Below, one piece after another: positions 51,256-59,695 of a stretch of DNA of 64,000 nucleotides. Each line of letters starts with the position of its first letter. Within the stretch, counting starts at the first letter, position 1. The notes beneath the pieces are model-generated. The model did no database searches and was not told the origin of the DNA. It saw nothing but the letters and a program-made list of their open reading frames with translations. The translations under genes were made by a program, and so were the position numbers. This stretch comes from Acidovorax delafieldii (GTDB lineage: Bacteria > Pseudomonadota > Gammaproteobacteria > Burkholderiales > Burkholderiaceae_C). The stretch lies in contig NZ_VJWE01000011.1 of NCBI RefSeq assembly GCF_007993815.1, positions 1,302,001 through 1,366,000 of the forward strand. Reading direction: 5' to 3'.

Positions 51256-54200
51256 ATGTCCCATCCAAAATTCCGTTGGTCCGCCCTGGCTGCGCTGGTG
51301 GCCGCGACTGCTGCCGCCTGTCCGCTGGTGGCACAGGCCACCGTGCCCGCCGGTGCGGCGGCAGAGATCATCAGCCTGCAAGGCGCAGGTGACCAGCGTG
51401 CCGCCTCCGCAGCCGACTGGGGCCCTGCCCGACTGGCCCAGGCGCTGGCCCAGGGCGACTTTGTGCGCACACGCCAGGCCGCCAAGATGGCACTGCTGTT
51501 TGCAGACGATACCCAGCTGCGCCTGCACCAGAACACGGTGCTGCAGGTCAAGGGCGTGGCCACCCCGGCACAGCCCGTGACCACCTTGCTGCTCAACGCC
51601 GGCCGTGCGTGGACGCAGACCAAACGCGCCGACGGCAGCCGCCTGAACCTGGAGACACCGGCCGCGACCGCTGCGATCCGTGGCACCGATTGGGACATCA
51701 GTGTGGAGGACGATGGCCGCACGCTGATCACCGTGCTGTCGGGCACGGTGGAGTTTTCCAACGCGCAGGGCTCGGTGTCGGTGGGCGCCAACGAAGCGGC
51801 GCTGGCCGAAGTGGGCAAGGCTCCGGTCAAGCTGGTGCTGAGCCAGCCGCGAGACCGCATCCAGTGGGTCAACGCGCTGCGGGCCGACCCGGTGCCCCAC
51901 CTGTCGGCCGAGCCCGTGCCTGCAGCGCTGGCGCCCGTACGGGATGCCCTGGCGGCGCGCGACCTCGCGGCAGCCCGTGCCGCGCTGGCGCAGGCGCGCA
52001 CTGCCGCAGCGCCTGTATGGGTGGATGTGTTCGATGCAGCCGTGGCCCTGCAGGCGGGCGACCTGCTGGCCGCACGCGGGTCGCTGGCGCGGCAGGTGGC
52101 TGCAGTGGACGCCGCGCCGCTGCCCGCGTGGCTCATGCAGTCCGACGTGCAGCTGATGGAGGGGGAAGGGGCTGCAGCGGCCGGGACGCTGCGCACGGCG
52201 CTCCAGCGCTGGCCTGCCCACCCGGCGCTGGTGGCGCAACTGGCGCGCGTGCAGATTCTGAGCGACCGGGTGGACGAAGCGGCTGCCACCCTGGCCCCCG
52301 CGCAAGGCACGGCCCACGCCGACCTGGCGCTGGTGCGCGCCGAGCTGGCCCGGCGCCGGGGCGATGCGCCTGGCACGCTGGCCGCCTATGCCGAGGCCCA
52401 GACTTTGGCGCCAGGCGATGCACGCGCCTGGCAAGGCCTGGGCAGTGCGCATGCCGAGCGCGAAGACCCGCGCCCCGCCCGCGAGAACCTGCGTCGCGCG
52501 TTGCAGCTGTCGCCGCAATCGCCCGGTGCCTGGGGCGAGTTAGGGACTCTGGAAACCTTTGTGAACCAGTTCACCGAGGCGGGTCAGGCGTTTGCCACCG
52601 CGCTGGGTGACAACCCGGCAGACTACGTCGCGCTCACCGGCCAGGGGCTGCTGCACCTCAAGCAAGGGCAGCCGGATGCCGCGCTGGATGCGTTCTTGCG
52701 GGCGGGCGTGATGGAGCCGCGCTATGCCCGCGCCAAGACCTGGACTGCCGTGGCCTACTACCAGCTGGGCCGCCATCAGGATGCGCTGACCACCTTGCAG
52801 CAGGCGACCGTACTGGACGACAAGGACCCTGTGCCCTACATGCTGCTGGCGCAGATCCACACCGATCTGTTCCAGCCCGGCGAAGCGGTGGAGGCTGCGC
52901 GCGCCGCCGTGGCGCGCATGCCGTACCTCAAGTCGCTCAACCAGGTGGCCAACGACCAGAAGGGCAGTGCCAACCTGGGCGCATCGCTGGCCTTCTTTGG
53001 CATGGAAGACTGGGCGCTGGAGATGGCGCAGCAGAGCTTCTACCCCTACTGGGGTGGCAGCCACCTGTTCATGGCAGACCGCTATGCGGGCGAATTCAAC
53101 AAGAACTCGGCGCTGTTCCAGGGCTTTCTGACCGACCCCATGGCGTTTGGGGGCAGCCAGCGTTATTCGCCGCTGCTGCAGCAGCCCGGCAGCCACGGAT
53201 CGGTGGGTGTGACGCTGGACCGCGAGTTCTACCGGATGCGTGCGCCAGCGGTCACGCTCAATGGCCTGGACAACAGCCATGTGCCGGTGTCCTGGTTCTT
53301 CAAGGCGCAGACGGCGGATGTGAGTGCCTATCCGTTCGACCTGCAGGTCAACCGCCTTCCTGCCATGCGTGCGGGAGAGGGAGACCTGCGTGCCCATGCC
53401 ATCACCGCTGGGGTGGGCATGCAGCCCACCGAGCGCATCAACCTGTTTGCCTACGCCAACCAGTTCAGCATGCGCCTGCGCGGCCAGAACGCGCAGGAGA
53501 CTTCGCTGGACGACACCGTCACCCAGGGCGCCCTGGGCATGGCCTACCGGTGGGGGCCGACGGAGCAAACCTGGATCAAGCTGGGCCGCAGCGTGGACAA
53601 CCTGCAATTGCTGCGCTACCCAACGGCCTACATCGAGCCACCGTTCCTGACCGTCATGGGCGTGAGCAGTGCCCCGCGCAAGGACTTCAGCGACATTCAG
53701 CTGCGCCACACCGTGGACACCACCCCCGGCAGCCGCTGGAGCGTGACGCTGGAGCATGTGCGCGAGCGCCAGAACAACCTGCTGGCGGGCGAGGCCGCCG
53801 TGGTGGCTGACATTCCAAACGTGGGCCTGTACCGCGACTACCTCGTCCTGGCAGGCTACAACCGCATTGACCGTCGTTACACCGGCCTCACCCTGGCCAC
53901 CACGCAACGCCTGGACCCGGCGCTGAGCCTGGACGCAGCCCTGGGGCTGCAGCAAATCCGCCACCGCGTGGACGGCCTCACGCAGAGCTACCTGGTGGGG
54001 CTGGATGCCCTGAGCGAAGACCAGGCCCGCCGCGCGGACACCGAGCGCGTGGTCACGCCGCGCCTGGGCGCGGTGTGGCAGCCTGCTGCGCGCACCACGC
54101 TGCGCGTGGCCTATCAGGACTGGCTGCGGCCTCTCAGCGTCTCCACCCTCGCCAGCGTGGAGACCGCAGGCATCCCTGTCGAGGACCGCCTGGTGGAGGC

Positions 54201-54825
54201 TGGAGGGCGCCACAAGCGCACAGTGGCACAGCTGGGCATGGAGGTGGGTGCCAACACCTTTGTGGGCCTGCGGGCCGACCATCTGCGGGTGAACAACCCT
54301 GGCACGATTGGCGTGGACCTGCGCACGCCCAGCCTGCCGTTCCTCGAAGAGATGCGCAACGCGCAGCTGGTCAACCTGTCCACCAGTGATCTGCTGGAGG
54401 ACACGCCGAGTTTTGAGCGCGGCACGCTGCAGACCTTGGGTGGCACGGTCAACCACATGTTCAGCCGCCGCTGGTCGGGCTACGCCAAGTACCTGTACCA
54501 GCACAGCGAAAGCCGCATGCTCGATGGTGGTGCCGAGGTGGTGGGGCGCATTCCCTATATCCCGCGCCATACCGTGGCGCTGGGTGCCACCTGGGCCAGC
54601 GCGCAGCGCCTGTACCTGAGCGCGCGCGCGGTGTACCGGTCCGAGCGGTTTGAGGACAAGGAGAACCTCACGCGCCGTGCGCCGGGCTGGGGCGTGGACC
54701 TGATGGGCTTCTGGGAAACGCAGGACAAACGCTGGGTGGTGGGCGTTGCGGCCATGAACCTGTGGGCGCCCAAGTCCGACCGGCAAAAGACCCGCTATGT
54801 CCTGGATGCGCGCTATCGCTTCTGA
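51256..54825 (+). CDS. FecR-domain/TPR/outer-membrane beta-barrel protein
   Basis: An 1189-residue exported protein. Residues 1-28 are a signal peptide (ending VAQA). A FecR domain lies at about 60-170, with the hallmark LETPAATAAIRGTDWDISV. TPR-like helices run from about 225 to 560 (AWGELGTLETFVNQFTEAGQ, YVALTGQGLLHLKQGQPDA). From about 630 to the end the sequence alternates polar and aromatic residues as in beta-strands and ends in YVLDARYRF, with the terminal Phe of BAM-assembled barrels. It overlaps the adenylate cyclase gene, so the two are probably coupled. The domain order is unusual. Confidence 0.82.
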   Translation: MSHPKFRWSALAALVAATAAACPLVAQATVPAGAAAEIISLQGAGDQRAASAADWGPARLAQALAQGDFVRTRQAAKMALLFADDTQLRLHQNTVLQVKGVATPAQPVTTLLLNAGRAWTQTKRADGSRLNLETPAATAAIRGTDWDISVEDDGRTLITVLSGTVEFSNAQGSVSVGANEAALAEVGKAPVKLVLSQPRDRIQWVNALRADPVPHLSAEPVPAALAPVRDALAARDLAAARAALAQARTAAAPVWVDVFDAAVALQAGDLLAARGSLARQVAAVDAAPLPAWLMQSDVQLMEGEGAAAAGTLRTALQRWPAHPALVAQLARVQILSDRVDEAAATLAPAQGTAHADLALVRAELARRRGDAPGTLAAYAEAQTLAPGDARAWQGLGSAHAEREDPRPARENLRRALQLSPQSPGAWGELGTLETFVNQFTEAGQAFATALGDNPADYVALTGQGLLHLKQGQPDAALDAFLRAGVMEPRYARAKTWTAVAYYQLGRHQDALTTLQQATVLDDKDPVPYMLLAQIHTDLFQPGEAVEAARAAVARMPYLKSLNQVANDQKGSANLGASLAFFGMEDWALEMAQQSFYPYWGGSHLFMADRYAGEFNKNSALFQGFLTDPMAFGGSQRYSPLLQQPGSHGSVGVTLDREFYRMRAPAVTLNGLDNSHVPVSWFFKAQTADVSAYPFDLQVNRLPAMRAGEGDLRAHAITAGVGMQPTERINLFAYANQFSMRLRGQNAQETSLDDTVTQGALGMAYRWGPTEQTWIKLGRSVDNLQLLRYPTAYIEPPFLTVMGVSSAPRKDFSDIQLRHTVDTTPGSRWSVTLEHVRERQNNLLAGEAAVVADIPNVGLYRDYLVLAGYNRIDRRYTGLTLATTQRLDPALSLDAALGLQQIRHRVDGLTQSYLVGLDALSEDQARRADTERVVTPRLGAVWQPAARTTLRVAYQDWLRPLSVSTLASVETAGIPVEDRLVEAGGRHKRTVAQLGMEVGANTFVGLRADHLRVNNPGTIGVDLRTPSLPFLEEMRNAQLVNLSTSDLLEDTPSFERGTLQTLGGTVNHMFSRRWSGYAKYLYQHSESRMLDGGAEVVGRIPYIPRHTVALGATWASAQRLYLSARAVYRSERFEDKENLTRRAPGWGVDLMGFWETQDKRWVVGVAAMNLWAPKSDRQKTRYVLDARYRF

Positions 54826-56818
54826 TCGGGCGGCGATGCCGCACGCCCGACAGCGCCAGCGGTGGCTCTCGCTCGCGGCGGGGGTGCTGGCGCTGCTGCT
54901 GGTGGGGGCGGCCACGCTCAGCCGCACCTGGCATGCGCTGGAGTTCAAGACCTTTGACGTGCTGACGGCGCTGGCGGCCCCCCACCGCACGACGGTGCCG
55001 GTGGTGATTCTTGCGATCGACGAGCCGACGTTTCAGGAGCTGCAACAGACCTGGCCATTTCCGCGCAGCGTGCATGCGGCCCTGCTGGAGCGGCTGCGCG
55101 CAGACGGTGCCCTGGCCGTGGGGCTGGACATTGTTTTTGCCGACCCCACCACCGAGGCTGAAGACGCCGCTCTGGACCGCACGATGGCCCAGGTGGGGCA
55201 GGGCTTGCCCGTGGTGCTGGCCTCCACCCGCGAGAAGATCGACAGCGCCAATGCCGCGCTGTGGATGGACATCCAGCCGCTGCAGCGGTTTCTGGACGCT
55301 GGTGCCGATGCGGGCGATGCCGGGGTCGAGCCGGACGACGACTTCGTGGTGCGCCGCGCCCCCGTCGCGCGCGAAGGCTTTGCGCTGCGGTTGGCCCAGC
55401 GCGCGACCGAGGCGCGCGGCCAGACCCCGGCGCTGCACCATTTCGACTGGATCGGCTACCGGGGCCCGCGTGGCACGTTTGACACGCGCTCGTACTACCA
55501 GGCGCTGGAGCCGGGGTTGCTGCCTGCAGGTTTCTTCAAGGGCAAGATCGTGCTGGTGGGGCGCTCGGCGCGCACCGCCACCGAGCTGGCGCACTCGCAG
55601 GCCGACCTGTTCAACTCGCCGTTTGGCACGGCGGGCGGTGAGCGGCTTTTCCCGGGGGTGGAGCTGCAGGCCACGCTGCTGGACAACTACCTCACCGGCG
55701 GCGGGCTGCGCAGCGTGTCGGACGCGTGGACTCTGGTGATCACCGTGCTGCTGCTGCCGGTGCTGTTGGGGGCGAGCCGGCGGCTGCACCCGGCGGGCGC
55801 GGCGGCGCTGACGGCGGCGCTGGTGGTGGCCATGGGAGCCGTGTCGTGGGGGCTGTTTGCCGGCCCGCGCCTGTGGTGGCCGCCGCTGTTGCCTGCGGCG
55901 GCGGCAGTCGCCATTTATGGGGCGGCTGCGCTGGTGGGCTATGCCGTGGTGCGCCAGCGCGCGCGCCAGACGCGGGCGATGTTTGCGCAGTACGTGCCGC
56001 CTGCCGTGGTCTCGCGCCTCATTGCGCAGCCCGAGCTGATGCGCCTGGGTGGCGAGGCGCGCGAGGTCACGCTCATGTTCACCGACCTGGCCAACTTCAC
56101 CACGCTGTCCGAGCAGCTCAGTGCCGAGCAAACGGTGGAGGTGCTCACCGGCTACTTCAACGCCATGACGCCGATCGTGCACGCCACGGGCGGCACGGTG
56201 GACAAGTTCATTGGCGACGCGGTGATGGCCTTCTGGGGCGCGCCGCTGGACGACCCGCGGCATGCCGAACACGCCGTGGCCGCCGCCATCGCCATGCAGC
56301 AGGCCATGCAGGCGCTGGTGGCCGATCTGCGCGCGCGCGGACTGCCGCCCATCCACATGCGGATCGGGCTGCACACGGGGCGTGTGGTGGTGGGCAATGT
56401 GGGCTCGGACCAGCGCTTTTCGTACACGGCCATTGGCGACGCGGTGAACCTGGCCGCGCGGCTGGAGGGCGCCAACAAGGCGTTTGGCACCGGCATCCTG
56501 CTGTCGGCCGCCACCGCAGCGCAGCTGCCGCCCACGGTGGCGTTGCGCGCGCTGGACGATGTGATCGTCAAGGGCAAGACCGAGCCCGTGCGCGTATTCA
56601 CGCCATGCGAGGATGCTGCGGTGCGCGATGCCAGCCTGGCCGCGTTGAACGCCTTCCATGCACGCGACTGGGCCGGCGCCGAGGCACAGCTGGCAACGGT
56701 GCTGGAGCGGCTGCCCGGAGACCCGGCCGCTACCCGCCTGCTGGCGCGTGTGAATGAAGCGCGGGGGTTGCCTGCCGATGCGCCCTGGCAGGCCGCCGTG
56801 GCGCTCGACAAACTGTAA
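54797..56818 (+). CDS. CHASE2 membrane adenylate cyclase
   Basis: A class III cyclase of 673 residues. A helix at about 23-45, a periplasmic CHASE2 domain (about 50-305), three more helices (about 311-385), then the catalytic domain (about 415-600). Metal ligands Asp430 (LMFTDLANF) and Asp474 (FIGDAVMAF), Lys470 and Asp548 for adenine recognition, and Asn551/Arg555 are all present, so ATP rather than GTP is the expected substrate. The C-terminus is TPR-like. It overlaps the FecR-barrel gene by 29 bp; an alternative start at 54836 would remove the overlap. Confidence 0.9.
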   Translation: MSWMRAIASDRAAMPHARQRQRWLSLAAGVLALLLVGAATLSRTWHALEFKTFDVLTALAAPHRTTVPVVILAIDEPTFQELQQTWPFPRSVHAALLERLRADGALAVGLDIVFADPTTEAEDAALDRTMAQVGQGLPVVLASTREKIDSANAALWMDIQPLQRFLDAGADAGDAGVEPDDDFVVRRAPVAREGFALRLAQRATEARGQTPALHHFDWIGYRGPRGTFDTRSYYQALEPGLLPAGFFKGKIVLVGRSARTATELAHSQADLFNSPFGTAGGERLFPGVELQATLLDNYLTGGGLRSVSDAWTLVITVLLLPVLLGASRRLHPAGAAALTAALVVAMGAVSWGLFAGPRLWWPPLLPAAAAVAIYGAAALVGYAVVRQRARQTRAMFAQYVPPAVVSRLIAQPELMRLGGEAREVTLMFTDLANFTTLSEQLSAEQTVEVLTGYFNAMTPIVHATGGTVDKFIGDAVMAFWGAPLDDPRHAEHAVAAAIAMQQAMQALVADLRARGLPPIHMRIGLHTGRVVVGNVGSDQRFSYTAIGDAVNLAARLEGANKAFGTGILLSAATAAQLPPTVALRALDDVIVKGKTEPVRVFTPCEDAAVRDASLAALNAFHARDWAGAEAQLATVLERLPGDPAATRLLARVNEARGLPADAPWQAAVALDKL

Positions 56819-56859
56819 GAGCCTGTGGACCATCCCCCGCGACATCGTCACCAGGCTCT
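56819..56859. repeat. Dispersed hairpin repeat, family C, copy 2
   Basis: GAGCCTGTGG (56819-56828) with CCAGGCTC at the right end, GACATCGTCA between. It begins directly after the cyclase stop and matches the copy at 884-930. Confidence 0.5.
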
Positions 56860-56946
56860 CTACATCCTTTGACATGTATTCACCGGGGATATGGATGCAG
56901 GTGCCATGATGGGGACTTCGCAACTTCATCAGGAAGGACCCTCTCC

Positions 56947-57303
56947 ATGCAAGTACAAGTCAACACCGACGACCACATCCACGGCGGCGATTCGCTGGCG
57001 CGCTGGATCACAGACGAGTGCAAGAGCCGGCTGTCCCGCTTTCAGGATCATGTGACGCGGCTGGAGGTGTTCCTCACCGATCTGGATGCGGGCAAGTCCG
57101 GTGCCAATGACAAGCGCTGCCGCATCGAAGCGCGCGTCACGGGCCGCCAGCCCATCACCGTGACTGATGAGGCCGACAAGATGGCCAACGCCTTCATCGG
57201 CGCGGCCGACAAACTGGCCCGCGCCCTCGACACTGACCTGGGCCGTGTGAAGGACCGCAATGGCCGTGACACCATCCGTGTGGCCGCCGACGAACGGGAT
57301 TGA
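56947..57303 (+). CDS. HPF/RaiA-family ribosome-associated protein
   Basis: A 118-residue protein with AGGAAGGA upstream. It has the S30AE/HPF layout: MQVQVNTDDHIHGGDSLARWI, RFQDHVTRLEVFLTDLD and KRCRIEARVTGRQPITV (in parts), a beta-alpha-beta fold that binds the ribosomal A and P sites in stationary phase or stress. It is a short-form member. It is followed by a repeat and a bidirectional terminator. Confidence 0.88.
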   Translation: MQVQVNTDDHIHGGDSLARWITDECKSRLSRFQDHVTRLEVFLTDLDAGKSGANDKRCRIEARVTGRQPITVTDEADKMANAFIGAADKLARALDTDLGRVKDRNGRDTIRVAADERD

Positions 57304-57311
57304 AGTGAATT

Positions 57312-57378
57312 CGAGGTGAAATAGGCTTCTAGCGCATGATTTTCATGTGCTGGTAGCTATCAATTCAGGAGTAATGAA
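57312..57378 (-). repeat. Dispersed repeat family A, ATGAAAAT-hairpin subtype, inverted
   Basis: On the minus strand: TTACTCCTGAATTGATAGCT, then CACATGAAAATCATGCGCT and a tail with TTTCACCTCGAATT. Nearly the same words at the same spacing as 47791-47860. Confidence 0.7.
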
Positions 57379-57414
57379 AAAGGCGCTGCAGCCCGAAGGT
57401 TGCAGCGCCTTTTT
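57379..57414. terminator. Bidirectional terminator between hpf and vanB
   Basis: AAAGGCGCTGCA (57379-57390) and TGCAGCGCCTTT (57401-57412) pair perfectly around a ten-base loop, with a T-run on the right and an A-run on the left. It can end both convergent transcripts. Confidence 0.9.
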
Positions 57415-57425
57415 GTTGGGGTCGC

Positions 57426-58391
57426 CTACAGGTCGAGCACCAGCAGCTTGCTGCGCGCGCGGGAGCAGCAGGGCATGAACTGCTCGTTGGCCGCCTTTTC
57501 TTCGTCGGTCAGGTACATGTCGCGGTGGTCCACCTCGCCTTCCAGCACGCGTGTGAGGCAGGTGCCACACACGCCTTGTTCGCACGAGGTCAGGATGTCG
57601 ATGCCCTCCTTGCGCAGCGCTTCCACCACCGACACATCGGGCGCAATCGGGTAGACCTTGCCCGTGCTGGCAATGCGCACCTCAAACCCCTGGTCGCCCG
57701 AGGTGTCTTGCGCCGGGGCGCCAAAGTATTCCAGGTGGATGTGGTCCTGCGCCCAGCCCAGGGCCTTGGCGGTGGTCACCACATGGTCGATGAAGCCTGC
57801 CGGGCCACACACGTACAGACGCTTGTCGGGGCCGGGGGCTGCCAGCACGGCGGCGGTGTCCAGCTTCTGCTCGGGGGCGCCTGCATCGAAGTGAAAGTGG
57901 GCGTGGGGCGCAATGGCCGATGCGGCAATTTCAGCAGCAAACGCCGTGCGTTCGGCAGAGCGGGTGCAGTAGTGCAGCGCAAAGTCAGCGCCCGTGCGCG
58001 CCAGCCGGTCGGCCATGCACAGCAATGGCGTCACACCAATGCCGCCCGCCAGCAGCAGCGTGCGCTGTGCAGGGTGCAGCGCAAAGTGGTTGCGCGGCGT
58101 GCTGATGGTGATCACGTCGCCCTCGTGCACGCTGTCGTGCATGGCGACCGAGCCGCCGCGCGATGCCGGGTCACGCAACACGGCGATGCGGTAGCGGTGC
58201 GACTCGTGCGAGGCATTGCACAGCGAGTACTGCCGCGTCAGCCCACCCGGCAGATGCACATCGATGTGCGAGCCCGCGCTGAACGGCGGCAGTGCGGCGC
58301 CGTCCAGCCGCGCCAGCTCGTAGCTAGCGATGCCCTCGGCTTCGGCCTGCTTCTTGACGACGCGGACCTGCAGGGTCTCCTGCGCGGTCAT
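57426..58391 (-). CDS. vanB: Vanillate O-demethylase reductase subunit
   Basis: A 321-residue reductase that passes electrons from NAD(P)H to the oxygenase. FMN/FAD-binding RQYSLCN region, NAD-binding LLAGGIGVTPLL, then the C-terminal plant-type [2Fe-2S] domain with SCEQGVCGTCLTRVLEGEVDHRD (in parts, Cys ligands). Order and length are those of VanB/phthalate-reductase proteins. The start overlaps the vanA stop by four bases. Confidence 0.92.
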   Translation of the reverse strand: MTAQETLQVRVVKKQAEAEGIASYELARLDGAALPPFSAGSHIDVHLPGGLTRQYSLCNASHESHRYRIAVLRDPASRGGSVAMHDSVHEGDVITISTPRNHFALHPAQRTLLLAGGIGVTPLLCMADRLARTGADFALHYCTRSAERTAFAAEIAASAIAPHAHFHFDAGAPEQKLDTAAVLAAPGPDKRLYVCGPAGFIDHVVTTAKALGWAQDHIHLEYFGAPAQDTSGDQGFEVRIASTGKVYPIAPDVSVVEALRKEGIDILTSCEQGVCGTCLTRVLEGEVDHRDMYLTDEEKAANEQFMPCCSRARSKLLVLDL

Positions 58392-59443
58392 GCGGCCACC
58401 GCCTGTGCTGCGGCAGGTGTGCGTTCTGCCGCCAGCAGGCGGTCCAGAATCTTGCGCGACTGCACGCCACCCGCATCGATGTTGAGCATGAGCAGCTTGC
58501 GGTCGGGGTAACGCAGCAGGTTCTCCTGCTGCTGCTCCAGCATCTGCTGGTCCTCCGCAAAGATCTTGCCCTGGCCGTCGCGGATCTGGGTGGTGAGCGA
58601 CGGGTCTTGTGGCTTGAAGTTGCGCGCCATGCCCCAGAAGTAGTGGATCGAGGTTTCGGTCTCGGGCGTGATGAAGTCCACCACGATGCTCGATGCCTTC
58701 TTGTCGGCCGGTGCGTTGTAGCCGCCGTTGCCGGCCAGGGCCACGCCCACCTCGATCAGCACGTGGCTGGGGGGCGTGAAGTGGCAGATCTGCCAGCGGT
58801 CCACCAGCTGGTCATCGGGCAGGCCGTTCATGCGTAGCGCCATCTTCCAGAACGGGGGGGCTTCAATGCCTTCCATGAAGCGGCTGGTGATCACCTCGTC
58901 GCCCTCCACGCGGGTCTTGCAGGGCACTTCGTCGATTTCTTTCTGGCCGATGCTGGTGGAGTGCACATAGGTCTCGTGCGTCAGGTCCATCAGGTTGTCG
59001 ATCATCAGGCGGTAGTCGCAGGCGATGTGGTACAGCCCGCCGCCGTAAGCCCATTCAGGGTTGTTGGCCCAGGGCAGGTGGTGGATGGTGGCGGGGTCGG
59101 CCTTGTCGGCGTCGCCGGGCCACACCCAGATGAAGCCATAGCGCTCCACCACCGGAAAGCTGCGCGCCTTGGGGAACCCCTGCACGCGCTGGCCGGGCAT
59201 GGACACCGACTTGCCCGTGCATTCCACCCGCAGGCCGTGGTAGCCGCATTGCAGGTGGCCTTCACACACCGTGCCCAGCGACAGCGGGGCGCCCCGGTGG
59301 GGGCAGAAGTCGTCCAGCGCGGCGACCTGGTCGGGCGCGGGGCGGTAGAACACGATCTTCTCTCCGCAGATGGTGCGGCCCAGAGGCTTGTCCGCGATCT
59401 CGTCGGGCGTGCAGGCTACGTACCAGGCGTTCTTGGGATACAT
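58388..59443 (-). CDS. vanA: Vanillate O-demethylase oxygenase subunit
   Basis: Rieske non-haem iron oxygenase that removes the O-methyl group of vanillate to give protocatechuate. The 351-residue protein has the Rieske ligands CPH (Cys47, His49) and CGYH (Cys66, His69), and the iron site DLTHETYVHSTS. It is first in the vanAB operon. TGTATACA-type operators lie in the 252 bp between it and the divergent GntR gene. Confidence 0.93.
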   Translation of the reverse strand: MYPKNAWYVACTPDEIADKPLGRTICGEKIVFYRPAPDQVAALDDFCPHRGAPLSLGTVCEGHLQCGYHGLRVECTGKSVSMPGQRVQGFPKARSFPVVERYGFIWVWPGDADKADPATIHHLPWANNPEWAYGGGLYHIACDYRLMIDNLMDLTHETYVHSTSIGQKEIDEVPCKTRVEGDEVITSRFMEGIEAPPFWKMALRMNGLPDDQLVDRWQICHFTPPSHVLIEVGVALAGNGGYNAPADKKASSIVVDFITPETETSIHYFWGMARNFKPQDPSLTTQIRDGQGKIFAEDQQMLEQQQENLLRYPDRKLLMLNIDAGGVQSRKILDRLLAAERTPAAAQAVAA

Positions 59444-59483
59444 GGTTGTCTCTCTCCGTGGGTGGATGGTGTCGTTGCAGGCT

Positions 59484-59493
59484 TGGTATACAG
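59484..59493. promoter_or_regulatory. GntR operator candidate 1 (vanAB side)
   Basis: TTGGTATACAG keeps the GTATAC core but lacks the full TGTATACA. It is 41 bp before the vanA start. Weakest of the four sites. Confidence 0.4.
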
Positions 59494-59543
59494 CCCGGGT
59501 TCGGATCGCGGCTGGAGTAGCGCAATTGTGCGGAAAAGGGGAT

Positions 59544-59557
59544 TTTCTGTATACATA
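59544..59557. promoter_or_regulatory. GntR operator candidate 2
   Basis: TTTCTGTATACATAAG, with the perfect palindrome TGTATACA at 59548-59555, about 105 bp before vanA and 140 bp before the GntR gene. Confidence 0.6.
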
Positions 59558-59650
59558 AGAAAGCCGTAAAACAGCTATCTCAGTTCTTTATATCTCGTAA
59601 GCTGTTGTTTTGTAATGGTGCTTCATGAGAATGGGTGGAAGTTGTCCTGA

Positions 59651-59664
59651 TTTCTGTATACATT
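59651..59664. promoter_or_regulatory. GntR operator candidate 3 (regulator side)
   Basis: TTTCTGTATACATTC, with TGTATACA at 59655-59662, 34 bp before the GntR start, in a position suited to autoregulation. Confidence 0.6.
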
Positions 59665-59695
59665 CTGGAGGCTGAATTCCCTCCCATCACCCGCC

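Noticed and set aside
54668-56929. A 753-residue open frame opposite the cyclase gene.
   Set aside because: It is antisense to a gene with intact catalytic motifs, has His/Arg/Gln-rich content typical of the shadow strand in GC-rich DNA, and shows no domain.
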